Assembly: GCA_015680685.1 (NCBI GenBank)
Contig: MNCI01009312.1
Coordinates: forward strand, 205,235 to 232,347
DNA length: 27,113 nt
Reading direction: 5' to 3'
Source of the DNA: Gnetum montanum
Lineage: Eukaryota > Streptophyta > Gnetopsida > Gnetales > Gnetaceae
Within the stretch, counting starts at the first letter, position 1. Each line of letters starts with the position of its first letter. Position numbers and translations under genes: made by a program. Of this stretch, positions 10,367-19,341 are shown one piece after another. The notes beneath the pieces are model-generated. The model ran no database searches. It saw only the letters and a program-made list of their open reading frames with translations, and had not been told where the DNA came from.

Positions 10367-11072
10367 ATGTCTAAGAAGAAGCTTGAAGCCAGAAGAGGTG
10401 GATCTATTAATAGTAGGAACTCAAGAACTTAAAGGTAAGGACCAAACACTGAAGTTAAAGCATTAAGAAAGCATATAGAAGGAATGAGCAAGGTATAAAT
10501 GAAGATCTTGTGAATTTAAAAGGTGTGTTCTCTCAAATCAATTAGTTAATTTCATTGATCTTGATTACTATTTGGAAAGATTTGGATGGAATAGGGAACT
10601 ATGCATCAAGGGTTTGTCATATTGTAGGCTCAGAAGGTTATTTTATTTCAATTTAAAGGTTGAAAATCCCAATGCAACTAGTTTTATCATAAAAGTTTTG
10701 GAAACTAAGATTGTTATTGATTAAATTTTTATTTCTCAAGTTAGTGACATTTCAAAATTTCGTAAAGTAGTCTCTATTAAATTAGTAACTTAATTAGAGA
10801 AGTATGAAAGTAAGAGTAAGAAATCTAAGATCATTTGTTGCAAAGGGTATGAATGGGTTCCTTACAAGTTAAAAGCCTTTGCCTTACATGCTCATTTGAG
10901 GCTTTTCAAAAAAATCCTTAACATCAACATACTTGCTAGAACTAGCCATTATAATGAAGCATATGTGTTAATAACCTAGATGTTGTATTACTTAGAGACT
11001 AAAAAGAGGTTAAATGCTTCAAATTTGATTGTAAAATGGATAATCTTGCATGCTAAAGAACACTCTACTAAG
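10367..11072 (+). pseudogene. 5' half of an ORF relic split by element C (plant transposon-type protein, family uncertain)
   Basis: It begins ATGTCTAAGAAGAAGCTT (MSKKKLEARRGG), a basic start common in plant retroelement ORFs, shifts frame before about 10460, and then reads with few stops, including LDYYLERFGWNRELCIKGLS, RRLFYFNLKVENPNATSF and AFALHAHLRLFKKILNIN. The layout weakly recalls the 'putative plant transposon protein' domain found in many plant retroelements. The frame runs straight into the left end of element C and resumes in the same frame on the other side. Function unknown; retroelement origin is more likely than a host gene. Family call is an inference. Confidence 0.5.
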
Positions 11073-11670
11073 TGAGGATCGAGAACTTAGAAGTGGGGAC
11101 GAATAAGTTCCTCAAATCAAAATAAAACAACCATAAAAACCATACTCAAAATTTACATGGTTCCCCAACTTGGGTACTCCACACTTGGAGGGTATATTCC
11201 TTGCACACCTTTGGACTTTGTTTCTCAAAAATTTATTTGAAGGACACCACATCCTATACAAGCTCTAAGCTCCACTCTAGAGTGTTTATTTGCTACAAAA
11301 CCACTTAACCCTGCAAGGTTCAAACAAGCTTAGAATGTGGTTTCAAGGATTCCATAACCTTTCCAAATTAAGCTCCACTTTGGAGTGCTTTGACACTACA
11401 CAAACACTCAATCCTATAGGATCCTGACAAGCTTAATTATGATGCTTTCTTGCAAGAAGCACATCAACCCCAATAGGGCAATAAGAGAGAAACAAAAAAA
11501 CAAGAAAAGAATATAACTTATTTTACAAATCCTTGTACTTTGAAGCAAAACTTAATAATCAATCAAGCAAATGATTTTAAAAATGAAGTACATAAGTATA
11601 ATATACAATGATTACTTTGATAGTGACAATGCATGCATAACAGTTGCACAATACCCAAGAGAATGAAGTC

Positions 11671-11678
11671 TTCTTATA
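11671..11678 (-). promoter_or_regulatory. TATA box of element C 3' LTR
   Basis: Minus-strand TATAAGAA in GGCTATAAGAAGACTTC, lying just after the AGATGTCTC array. The partner LTR has TATAAGAA at the matching place. Confidence 0.6.
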
Positions 11679-11738
11679 GCCTCAGAGTTTCTGAAATCAC
11701 CTTAGAATTCATGCAACAACTATCTAATAGGTAGTGTA

Positions 11739-11930
11739 GATGTCTCGTTCAAGGTTGGGACATCTCTTTGAAAATGACTTCAATTTTGGGGAGATGTCTT
11801 CTAAATTTTGGATGTCTCTATGGAGACGTCTTCTCTTGAAAGGATACGTCTTCTATTTTTGGAAGATGTCTTCTTTGAGTTAACTCCACTTCAACCAAGA
11901 CATCTTCTACTTTTGGGAGACTTCTTCTAT
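11739..11930 (-). promoter_or_regulatory. AGATGTCTC / GACATCTC repeat array in element C 3' LTR
   Basis: About eight near-copies of the motif occur in 190 bp (AGATGTCTC, GACATCTC, AGATGTCTTC, GGATGTCTC, AGACGTCTTC, ACGTCTTC, AGATGTCTTC, GACATCTTC), lying upstream of the minus-strand TATA box. It is the same motif as in the U3 of the unrelated gypsy element B. An enhancer role is inferred. Confidence 0.6.
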
Positions 11931-12002
11931 GCTTTTGAAATTTTATTCCTAAAGCTTCCTTTCAATCATTGGGGCATCTTCTTTTAGCTGAGAGTCTTCT
12001 TT

Positions 12003-12104
12003 ACTTGTCCATGCTCCCTTGAGTCCTTGTAGTCTCCACTTTGACATCTTCTTACTCATCCATGCTCCCTTGAGTCCTTGTAGTCTCCACTTTGAGATCT
12101 CTTT
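12003..12104 (-). repeat. 51 bp tandem duplication in element C 3' LTR
   Basis: Two nearly identical units read CATGCTCCCTTGAGTCCTTG then TAGTCTCCACTTTGA. The 5' LTR carries the same duplication in more diverged form (units at 16687 and 16738), so it predates the insertion. Confidence 0.8.
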
Positions 12105-12213
12105 GTATATGACATTATTTGAGCTCTCGTTCATGTTCTGCAAAAACATCACATTCCACAACATTTTATGTTCTCCACTTTTCTTAAAGTTTTGACATAC
12201 CAAAAGGTCAAAA

Positions 12214-12228
12214 ATCTCCTCCATTTTG
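12214..12228 (-). other. Polypurine tract of element C
   Basis: On the minus strand, AAAATGGAGGAGAT runs directly into the 3' LTR start. Position and composition fit the plus-strand priming site and support the LTR boundary chosen here. Confidence 0.65.
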
Positions 12229-14100
12229 GTGATGTTCAAAACTTAAGAATATGGGTTAGTAGTCTCCAGAATTCACCAAGTCATATATTTTCACTATTTC
12301 TTATGACACTAGTTTAGTAGTGAAATATCCATACTTATGTCAGATCATAATATCAACCACACCATATCACTCTTCCCCTTTTTGGACATCATCAAAAAGA
12401 AGTGAAGTAGAGCAATAAGATAGATCAAGAGAATGCATAAGAAAAATTAGACACTAACATTTAAATTTTCATAATTAACACATGAGGACTTAAGTATATT
12501 AAGAATATAAATATATATAGAAACATTTTGTCAAGGGCGAACAAGAAATTTAAAAGGTACACATTACTTAGCATAGATAGTATAGGGTTGATGATGAAAA
12601 ATAAATTAAGTGTTGCTCCTTCTCTATTCACATAGAAGGTTAGAAATAATGAGGTACAAGCCTTGTAGTTGATATCCAAAGACCAATATTTGAGCATTGA
12701 AGATTATGTAACCTATCTTTGAGTCAATAATACATTAGTAATAAATAACCAATATCTCATAGTTTTGTAATCATCCAATATTTTCCTCCTTTTGAAATAT
12801 CAAGATAAAGCATAGAAATTTCATGGCAGGTAAAACATGCATATTCAACTCTTAAGATAAAGTGATACATCTTATTATGCTAAGACAACTAATCATCTTT
12901 TTTTTTAAAAAAAAATCATAAGCTAATATATGACATTCAGGTTAAGAATAAAAATAGCAAATATATATATATATATATATATAGACACCATTTCTTACCA
13001 AAAGAGATCATGAACACTTATTTTAGTTCCAATCTACCATTGAATACTTAAGATCTCTAAGGTGAGTACTTCTCAATTAATATAAGCAATAAGGACCTTA
13101 GCTACTTAAAATGATACATTCTCATACCATGAACCATTAAATCTAGATGAATATGCTCTTCCGTACTCAATTTTAGCTAAGGGTGTTGGAGTGGAAAGTC
13201 TTGTGGCTTGAGTATCTTTTGGTAAGAGTCTCAAAAGACTCCCCCTACATGGGTGGCCTATAGATGATAGTTGTTGAAGAGGTACATGCTTCTCCTGCAT
13301 ATGTGCAAATATCCTTCTTATTTTAATTCTCCCTTTGGACCTTTTAGGATTAGTATGTTCTTCTCAAAGATGTAATCATCATGATTCTTTTATCATCAAA
13401 GTACTATCCCTGCAAAGCAACATTAAGATCAAGTGTGGAGACTAAGGTCTCCAATTAATAGTACTTCATAATAATTCCTCTTGAAATGATTCTTTTCTAA
13501 AAAGATTCATGAATTTTATCAAAGGTACCAATTCAAATGCCTCAATTATCATATATCAAAAAAATATTCCAAAAGAACTTGAACTTTGTGATTTCAGAGG
13601 GAAGCACAATACCATAACACAAGACATATAATAAAAGTTTAACAAAAAGCTTTTGGTGCATGAATTTATATGAAAGTGTTTTAAACCACTTGAAACCAAT
13701 ACATCCTAGTTAAGAATCCAAAGGATGATTTTTCAATAAAGAAAAATTCTAAAAATAGCATAAGCTTCCATTCAACTATAGAAACAAACTAATCACATCA
13801 TGCTCATATACAAAAGATAGTATAATTAAATATTTCAAAAAAGACAAATATGTCTTCCTACATATGTGCTTATCTTATCATTTGTAGAAATTGGAGCTGA
13901 TTTTCCATAGTTTTGAAAGAAATGTAAGCACATGTTGAAACAATTAGTCTTCCTTAATCATCCAAAAATCCTTTAAAAACTTAAAAACCAAGACAATGTC
14001 TAGCAAGCAACAGAATAAAAACTTACCATAACTTACCTTGCAAATTGGGATGCAAAAGACTAATGAAGTTTGAGATGAGGTCCTCTATCATGGAGTATCT
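12229..14100 (-). other. Noncoding internal region of element C
   Basis: This stretch lies where copia pol should be, but no integrase, reverse transcriptase or RNase H motif was found in any frame. It is AT-rich and broken by stops. One minus-strand frame (13300-13106) stays open for 64 codons with no recognised family. The region therefore seems to be replacement or filler sequence, as in large non-autonomous LTR elements. Confidence 0.55.
12961..12983. repeat. (AT)n microsatellite
   Basis: Twenty-three bases of uninterrupted AT dinucleotide repeat inside element C's internal region. Its length is probably variable between individuals. Confidence 0.9.
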
Positions 14101-14359
14101 CTTTACATTTTAACTTTCTTTCATTATCTCTTTTGTATGATTGCCAAGCTTATTCATGTTCTTTATGATGAAAGAATTTTTTATCACCTTTTGTATCATC
14201 CATCTTTTCAAGGAATTTTCCAATGGCTGTTTCTTGCAAATATCCTTACTAGGAACTTTTTAGCAAGATCAAGCATCAATATTATTTTGACCAACATGAA
14301 GATAATCAAAGTTTTGTTTCCTTCCACAATTTTTATAGATGAATAAATTATTTTCCTCA

Positions 14360-15734
14360 TGAATGGGGTTATCAAACCTGATTACGCTTGAACTGGAGCT
14401 TGTATCCTCCTATGAGACTCTTTTATTTCTAGGTTGTTTTTCATGAACTTCTCCTTCTTGAATACCTCTACAATCCTTATTTAAAAGGGTTAGTAGTTGA
14501 ATCTCAGCCTTTATGTTTGAGATTTCTCCTTTTAACTCGGTGTGAATTGCATCAAGCTTTTTATTCATAAATTTTTTTCCTTTCCTAAGTAAATAATTAG
14601 AATGAGAATTTTTTCTTGTAATTCATTATACCTTTCATCATTCTTGCCTGTTAGTTTATCAATAGCTTGTAGTGAATCTTCATCTGTAAGTGTCATGCAT
14701 ATGAGCTAAGAATTTTTTGTAGAATCATCTACTTCTTCTTCACTTTGTTCACTATCATCCCAACTAGTGTAGAAGTTGGTCTTTTTTGTCTCCATATGAG
14801 TACTTTCTTTTCATGATAACTTGCTAATTATAAGGACATTCAGAGGCCACGTGGCCTCTTCTTCCAAATACCCAACATTCTATTGAAAAAGCGTCAAAAT
14901 TTGAATGTGACAAATTCTTACCTTTATCCTTACCTTTGAAGTTAGATTTATTGAGGCTTGATTGATTGAAGCTTTTTCCTTTTCTTATGAGTAGTCGTTG
15001 GATTCTTTTAAAAGAAGAGCTACTTCCTCTTCATTACTCACATCTTCATCATTGGGTTTCTTTTCCTTTGAGGTTGATTTTAGGGAAATAGACTTTCTTT
15101 TATTGCCCCTTTGCTTATGAGGTTCATTTCATAAGCAATAAGAGCACTTTGAAGCTCTTCAAATTTTAGAATTAAGAAATCTCTTAGTTCCTCCATGGCT
15201 ATGACCTTTGGTCTAAATTCTAGTTGGAGAGTTTTAATCATTTTTATTATGACCTCACTTTCAAGAAAATATTTACTAGTACCTCTAATGGCCACAACTA
15301 GATCATTTTCTCTAGAGAAATATCTTTTATTTTCTCTGCTTCTCTTATTTTGAGCTTGTAGCACTCACTTTGTAAAACTAAAAGTTTAGATTAGTTAACT
15401 ATTGAAGTTCCCTCATATGTAGCTTCCAAAGTTTTCCAAATTTCTTTGGTCATTTTACATCTAGCTACTCTATTAAATTTAGATTTACTTAATGCATAAT
15501 ACAAACAATTTTTTGCTTTTGAATCAAACATCAACTTATCTTTTTCTTCTTGCATCCATTTGCTCTGGGGCTTGATGGCTTTTTTTGTGTTGTCGATGGG
15601 TGGTGTGTAGGCTTTGAGGATGGACTTCCATATTCAAACTCCATGGACTCGAAGAAGCCTTGCATTCTTGCCTTCCAATAGGAAAAGTTGAATCCATCAA
15701 ACATTTGTGGCTTTGTGTAAGATGTTCCCTCCAT
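14360..15734 (-). pseudogene. Broken gag of element C (Ty1/copia)
   Basis: Read on the minus strand, it starts MEGTSYTKPQMFDGFNFSYW, 38 bp downstream of the primer site; the 'FDG.NFSYWKARM' pattern is the typical copia gag N-terminus. Later come TSKYFLESEVIIKMIKTL and LEFRPKVIAMEELRD (UBN2-like capsid part), then a zinc knuckle with one Cys lost, an acidic stretch (WDDSEQSEEEVDDS), and a Lys/Glu/Leu-rich tail that may form a coiled coil (ELQEKIL, ELKGEISNIKAEIQLL). Several frameshifts and stops break it. Protease and pol do not follow. Family call is firm; the 3' end is approximate. Confidence 0.82.
14836..14877 (-). other. Degenerate zinc knuckle of element C gag
   Basis: Minus-strand codons read CWVFGRRGHVASEC. 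The CX2CX4HX4C spacing is exact but the second Cys is Phe. GHVASEC is a common copia nucleocapsid ending. Confidence 0.82.
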
Positions 15735-15772
15735 AGTTCAATCTTGAAGTTGATGTTGAATGAAGAGGACTA

Positions 15773-15785
15773 GGCTCTGATACCA
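15773..15785 (-). other. Primer-binding site of element C (initiator tRNA-Met)
   Basis: The minus strand reads TGGTATCAGAGCC, a perfect 13 bp complement of the plant initiator tRNA-Met 3' end, two bases from the 5' LTR end. This fixes the element's orientation. Confidence 0.9.
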
Positions 15786-16356
15786 CTTGAGGTTTGAGAA
15801 CTTAGAAGGGAGGGATGAATAAGTTTTCCAAATCAAAATAAAATAACCACAAATACCACACTCAAAATTTACATGGTTCCCCAACTTGGGTACTCCACAC
15901 TTTGTTCCTCAAAAAGTGGTTTGAAGGACACCACACCTTGTACAAGCTCTAAGCTCTACTCCAGAGTGTTTCATTACTACAAAACCACTCAACCTTACAA
16001 GGTTCCAACAAGCTTAGAATATAGTTTTAAGTATCCCACAACCTTTACAAATTGAGCTCCACTTTGGAGTGTTTTGATGTTGCATAAACACTTAATCTCG
16101 TAGGATCCTGAAAAGCTCAATTATGATGCCTTCTTGCAAGAAACACATCAACCCCAGTAGGGAAATAAGAGAGAAACAAAAAAACATAAGGAAAGAATGT
16201 AACTCACTTTATAGATCCTTGTACTTTGAAGCACAATTCAATAATCAATCAAGCAAATGATTTTACAAATGAAGTACACAAGTAAAATATACAATGATTA
16301 CTTTGATAGTGATAATGCATGCACAACATTTGCATAATATGCAAGAGAATGAAGTT

Positions 16357-16364
16357 TTCTTATA
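16357..16364 (-). promoter_or_regulatory. TATA box of element C 5' LTR
   Basis: Minus-strand TATAAGAA in TGCTATAAGAAAACTTC, matching the other LTR. As the 5' LTR copy, this would be the promoter of element C. Confidence 0.62.
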
Positions 16365-16411
16365 GCATCAGAGTTTTCGAAATCACCTCAGAACTCATGC
16401 AATGGCTAGTG

Positions 16412-16610
16412 TAGATGTCTCCTTCTAGATTAGGACATCTCTCTGAAAATGAATTCAATTCTGGAGAGACATCTCTTTTGAATTTGGGACATCTCTATGG
16501 AGACGTCATCTCTTGAAAGGAGATGTCTCCTATTTTTAGGAGACATCTTCTTTGAGTTAACTTCACTTTGGCCAAGATGTCTTCTGCTTTTGGGAGACAT
16601 TTTATCTACT
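16412..16610 (-). promoter_or_regulatory. AGATGTCTCC / GACATCTC repeat array in element C 5' LTR
   Basis: The order is AGATGTCTCC, GACATCTC, GACATCTC, GACATCTC, AGACGTCATC, AGATGTCTCC, GACATCTTC, AGATGTCTTC, GACATTT. The match to AGATGTCTCC is closer here than in the other LTR. It is upstream of the TATA box on the minus strand. Confidence 0.62.
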
Positions 16611-16898
16611 TTTGAACTTTGACTTTCAAAGCTTTCTTTAAATCACTAGAACATCTTCTTTTAGCTTGTAGTCTTATTTACTCATCCATGCTCCCTTCTA
16701 TCCTTATAGTCTTCACTTTGACATCTTCTTACTCATCCATGCTTCCTTGAGTCCTTTTGGTCTCCATTTTGAGATCTCTTTGTAGTCCTTGACATTCTTT
16801 GAGCTCTCCTTCATGCCCTATAAAAACATCACATTCCACAACATTTTATGTTCTTCATTTTCCTTAAGGTTTTAACATACCAAAAGGTCAACATTAAG

Positions 16899-17441
16899 TG
16901 TCTTCCTTTTGAAATTATAAATTTGAAAATTATTAAGAATAATGTGTAGATTGGAAATGATGAGAAGAAAGTAAAACCTCCAACTCCCATTGATTACACC
17001 ACTATGAAGAGAATGAAATTGGCTGATGTAGCAATAAAGCATGTTTCAGATAAGGAGGATGCTCATGAATCCTCTAAGTCCAAAGAGAAATCTGATAGAT
17101 TCCTCTTCAATATGGTATAGAATATGAAATTAATTAAGAAATTAGTTGCACATTAGCATAAGGACATATAAGAGTTGAAAAGAGTCATGAGAAATAAAGG
17201 GATTATTGAATATAGGACTTTAGCTAATTATGATGAACCATGGGATCTTGTAGATGAGACTTTGAATGATGAAGCTATTGTTGTAGGCAAAGCTAGTATC
17301 AATGATGATGATGATAGTGAGGAAATTGAATCATAAAAAGAGGCTAAAGATGAAGATAATGAAGAAAAATCAAATGAACAGTAAGGTAAAGACTAGTAAT
17401 AGGATAGTGAGGATGATGAAGATTATCAAGTTGGATTCTAA
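16899..17441 (+). pseudogene. 3' half of the ORF relic split by element C, acidic C-terminus
   Basis: The frame that enters element C on the left resumes here without a shift, beginning CLPFEIINLK, and runs to a stop at 17439-17441. It contains a PPTPIDYTTMKRMKL stretch and a strongly acidic tail (DDDDSEEIES, then EDEDNEEKSNEQ, DSEDDEDYQ). A handful of stops interrupt it, mostly TAG and TAA where Trp or Gln would fit. Long acidic tails are common in plant retroelement-associated ORFs. Function unknown. Confidence 0.5.
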
Positions 17442-18560
17442 TCTAAGGAACTTTGATTTCTCTTTTTCATAGTCTTTCTCTATCCATCATCCCCATAACA
17501 ACATTTATGTTGTAGCATTTTTGTATTTCATCTTAGGTAAAACTTATGTGTTTTAACATTTTTGTTTCTAGAAAATTGCACTCACTTTTGTATATTGGTT
17601 TATATGCTATGGTATCAATTTGAACTTTTAATGATATCTATATATTTGGCTTAAGCTTGTATATAGTTGGAGGTCCATATTATGTACTATTCTTAGCTAG
17701 ATAATAGACTGAATATTGTTCTTACATGCTCATTGATCATTTTCAAGCATTGATCTCATTGCAAGGATTATTTGGAAGTAACATAAAACTATTTTTTCTA
17801 CTTATAATCTCATATATATATGGCTTATGCAGGTTTATCTCTTGATGGTTCATATCTATTAAAGATTTGGTACGTTCTAACAAGTTTAACATGCTATTTA
17901 GTATCTATATTTGGTCATATTGTGAGTATATATATGTACCATCATGGTGTACAACATTGTCTATTATGTTTTTTCTTATACGACCTAAAGTTTAGAGTTA
18001 GTTGTAGATAATTATACTTCTTAACTGATGTTAACTATTCATTGTGTCTGTTTGCTCTTTGGATGTGACAATTCCATTACATCTATATAAGTGTTGATTT
18101 TGATTTCCAACATAATACAACACAACACACAATATAATAATAAAGATTCTTGGATTAATAGTATTTTTTTGTTGCATTCCTTGTTATATCTTAGGTATAC
18201 TATATACAACATTGTGGATTTTATAATATTTATGGTGTATGTTTATTTTAATTTTAATAGTTATCAAACTATTTTAATATCTTGGACCTGATGATCTAAA
18301 TGTCATAAAACTTAACATGGTATCATAGTAAGGTTCTTGATGACTTTATTAATGACGACTGTGGACCATTTATTGTGTGATGGTAGTTAGGTGTATTTAA
18401 TGTAAAGGTAAGTATATAAATCAATTGTAAATTTCATTTTATCATATACAAAAAACAAAATCATGAAAACTACAAAGAGAGTTTAGTACATCAAGCAATC
18501 TTTTTCTACTAACAAATTAAGTTCTAAATTAGCAAACTTCTTTCAAATTTCATTGGTAAG
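17442..18560. other. AT-rich DNA after the ORF relic, no gene recognised
   Basis: Two open frames of about 60 codons are present (17820-18011, 18091-18291), both rich in hydrophobic residues and with no recognised family; such frames are expected by chance in AT-rich DNA. The only signal is a possible tRNA-Met primer site near 18318. The right end carries GTAAG, the left target duplication of element D. Confidence 0.45.
18318..18329 (+). other. Possible orphan primer-binding site (tRNA-Met type)
   Basis: TGGTATCATAGT follows CTTAACA and matches TGGTATCAGAGC at ten of twelve positions. In copia elements LTR ends in ...AACA directly before this site are common, so 18091-18317 might be the tail of an old 5' LTR. 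No second LTR or start was found, so this remains tentative. Confidence 0.35.
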
Positions 18561-18568
18561 TGATGGGA

Positions 18569-18626
18569 CGCGATATCGCATGGGCCATGATATTGCGTAC
18601 GCGATATCGCATCCCTCACGATATCA
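18569..18626 (+). promoter_or_regulatory. GATATC palindrome cluster in U3 of element D 5' LTR
   Basis: Two exact GCGATATCGC palindromes (18570-18579 and 18601-18610) plus TGATATTGCG and CGATATCATA variants lie within 60 bp, partly joined by GTACGCG. The cluster ends about 20 bp before the TATA box. A protein-binding or hairpin-forming role is inferred from palindromy and position. Confidence 0.65.
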
Positions 18627-18643
18627 TAGTCCGCCACTAGTTC

Positions 18644-18651
18644 TATAAATA
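18644..18651 (+). promoter_or_regulatory. TATA box of element D 5' LTR
   Basis: TATAAATA in TTCTATAAATAAGAGGCGG, conserved in all GATATC-type LTRs of the window. It would drive transcription of the element; AATAAA lies about 180 bp downstream. Confidence 0.72.
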
Positions 18652-19197
18652 AGAGGCGGAGCGGATCTCCCTTGTTTCTCGATCTAGATCTAGACCCTTA
18701 GTGAAACTCTGGTAGTTTTACCGCTCTAGAGATAGAATAATTTCCATGGGCTCGCAGTAGGAGCTCCAAAGTGAATGGATCTTTATTTGAGCAAATATTA
18801 TACCTGAGCACAAGTTTGTGTATGGAAATAAAGATGAACTTTTGGATAAACCTTTCAGTGCATGGATTAGGCTAAATAGGACTTTAATTACTATTATTTA
18901 TTATTCATCGTTTAAATGCTTTATTAGTTAATTAAATCTCTCTCAACCCTTAACTCCTAGTTAAGTGCATTCAGTATGACCGCTTCGAGCACATGCGTTA
19001 CGCTTGGTAATCCCAGCAACGAATAGCGTTTGGTAATCCCAAAAGGTTGCATTGGTTCAGGGTGTGAACAGTAAGTGGGACGGATACTGATGCTAGGCAT
19101 TAAAACTTAGTTAGTTAAAGTTAGTTACTTAGTCTCTTCACCCTTTCCCTCATTAGCATAGGTGATAAAACATAAAAGATATAAAAATCACATACCT

Positions 19198-19216
19198 CNG
19201 CACTGTTGCTGGGGAC
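19198..19216 (+). other. Primer-binding site of element D (tRNA-Asp type)
   Basis: GCACTGTTGCTGGGGAC corresponds to the tRNA-Asp complement TGGCGCCGTTGCCGGGGAC, used by Athila/Tat-type elements. The mismatches in this part are C-to-T or G-to-A changes at cytosines, mostly CpG. The first bases of the site coincide with the ambiguous base at 19199. Confidence 0.78.
19199..19199. other. Ambiguous base (N) at the LTR/primer-site junction
   Basis: A single N sits exactly where the 5' LTR breaks off and the primer site begins. It may mark a collapsed or joined assembly point, or just an unresolved base next to a true deletion. Confidence 0.95.
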
Positions 19217-19341
19217 TAAGTTGTTTGTGTGCTAAGTAGAACATAGGAAATCATCCACATCATTGGGAAGCTTAAACAAACCCTTAGGGTTAATCAGAAG
19301 AAATTTTAAATAACGATCAATAGCACACCGACAAGATAACA

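Larger units (their letters stand above)
11073..12213 (-). repeat. 3' LTR of element C
   Basis: It pairs with the LTR 4.7 kb to the right. The inner end was set at ...AAGGTCAAAA because the partner's outer end is AAGGTCAACA, and because a GA-rich tract follows directly. It contains a 51 bp tandem duplication (CATGCTCCCTTGAGTCCTTG at 12010 and again at 12061), a block of AGATGTCTC-type repeats, and a TATA box on the minus strand. Confidence 0.87.
11073..16893 (-). mobile_element. Element C: complete, pol-less Ty1/copia element on the minus strand
   Basis: Direct LTRs of about 1141 and 1106 bp bound 3.6 kb of internal DNA. On the minus strand each LTR begins TGTTGACC (TTTTGACC in the 3' copy) and ends CCTCA. 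Flanks are CTAAG and TTAAG, a 5 bp target duplication with one transition. A perfect 13 bp tRNA-Met primer site lies next to the 5' LTR and a GA-rich tract next to the 3' LTR. Only a gag relic is found; integrase and reverse transcriptase are absent. The LTRs differ at roughly 10% in the first 118 bp. The insertion split an ORF relic. Confidence 0.88.
15788..16893 (-). repeat. 5' LTR of element C
   Basis: It aligns with the left LTR throughout, with a deletion of a few tens of bases after ACTCCACACTT. Its minus-strand start TGTTGACC is intact. The outer flank TTAAG is the right-hand target duplication. It contains a TATA box, an AGATGTCTC array and a diverged 51 bp tandem duplication. Confidence 0.87.
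18561..19198 (+). repeat. 5' LTR of element D, truncated at its 3' end
   Basis: It matches the 3' LTR closely up to CACATACCTC and then stops at an ambiguous base, where the 3' LTR continues for a further ~175 bp to CATCA. It carries GATATC palindromes, CTATAAATAAGAGGCGG, AATAAA at 18827-18832, and two GGTAATCCCA repeats. The last ~105 bp are identical to the 3' LTR although the rest differs at 6-7%. Confidence 0.9.

Noticed and set aside
12214-12369. Alternative inner end of element C's 3' LTR at 12369 (minus-strand start TGATATGG after AAAAAGGGGAAGAG)
   Set aside because: The other LTR ends at ...AAGGTCAACA, followed by a target duplication and resumption of the split ORF. A GA-rich tract also directly follows 12213, so the shorter LTR fits all evidence.
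17820-18291. Two short hydrophobic open frames as possible small membrane proteins
   Set aside because: T-rich DNA gives hydrophobic chance frames; no supporting context, homology or codon pattern.
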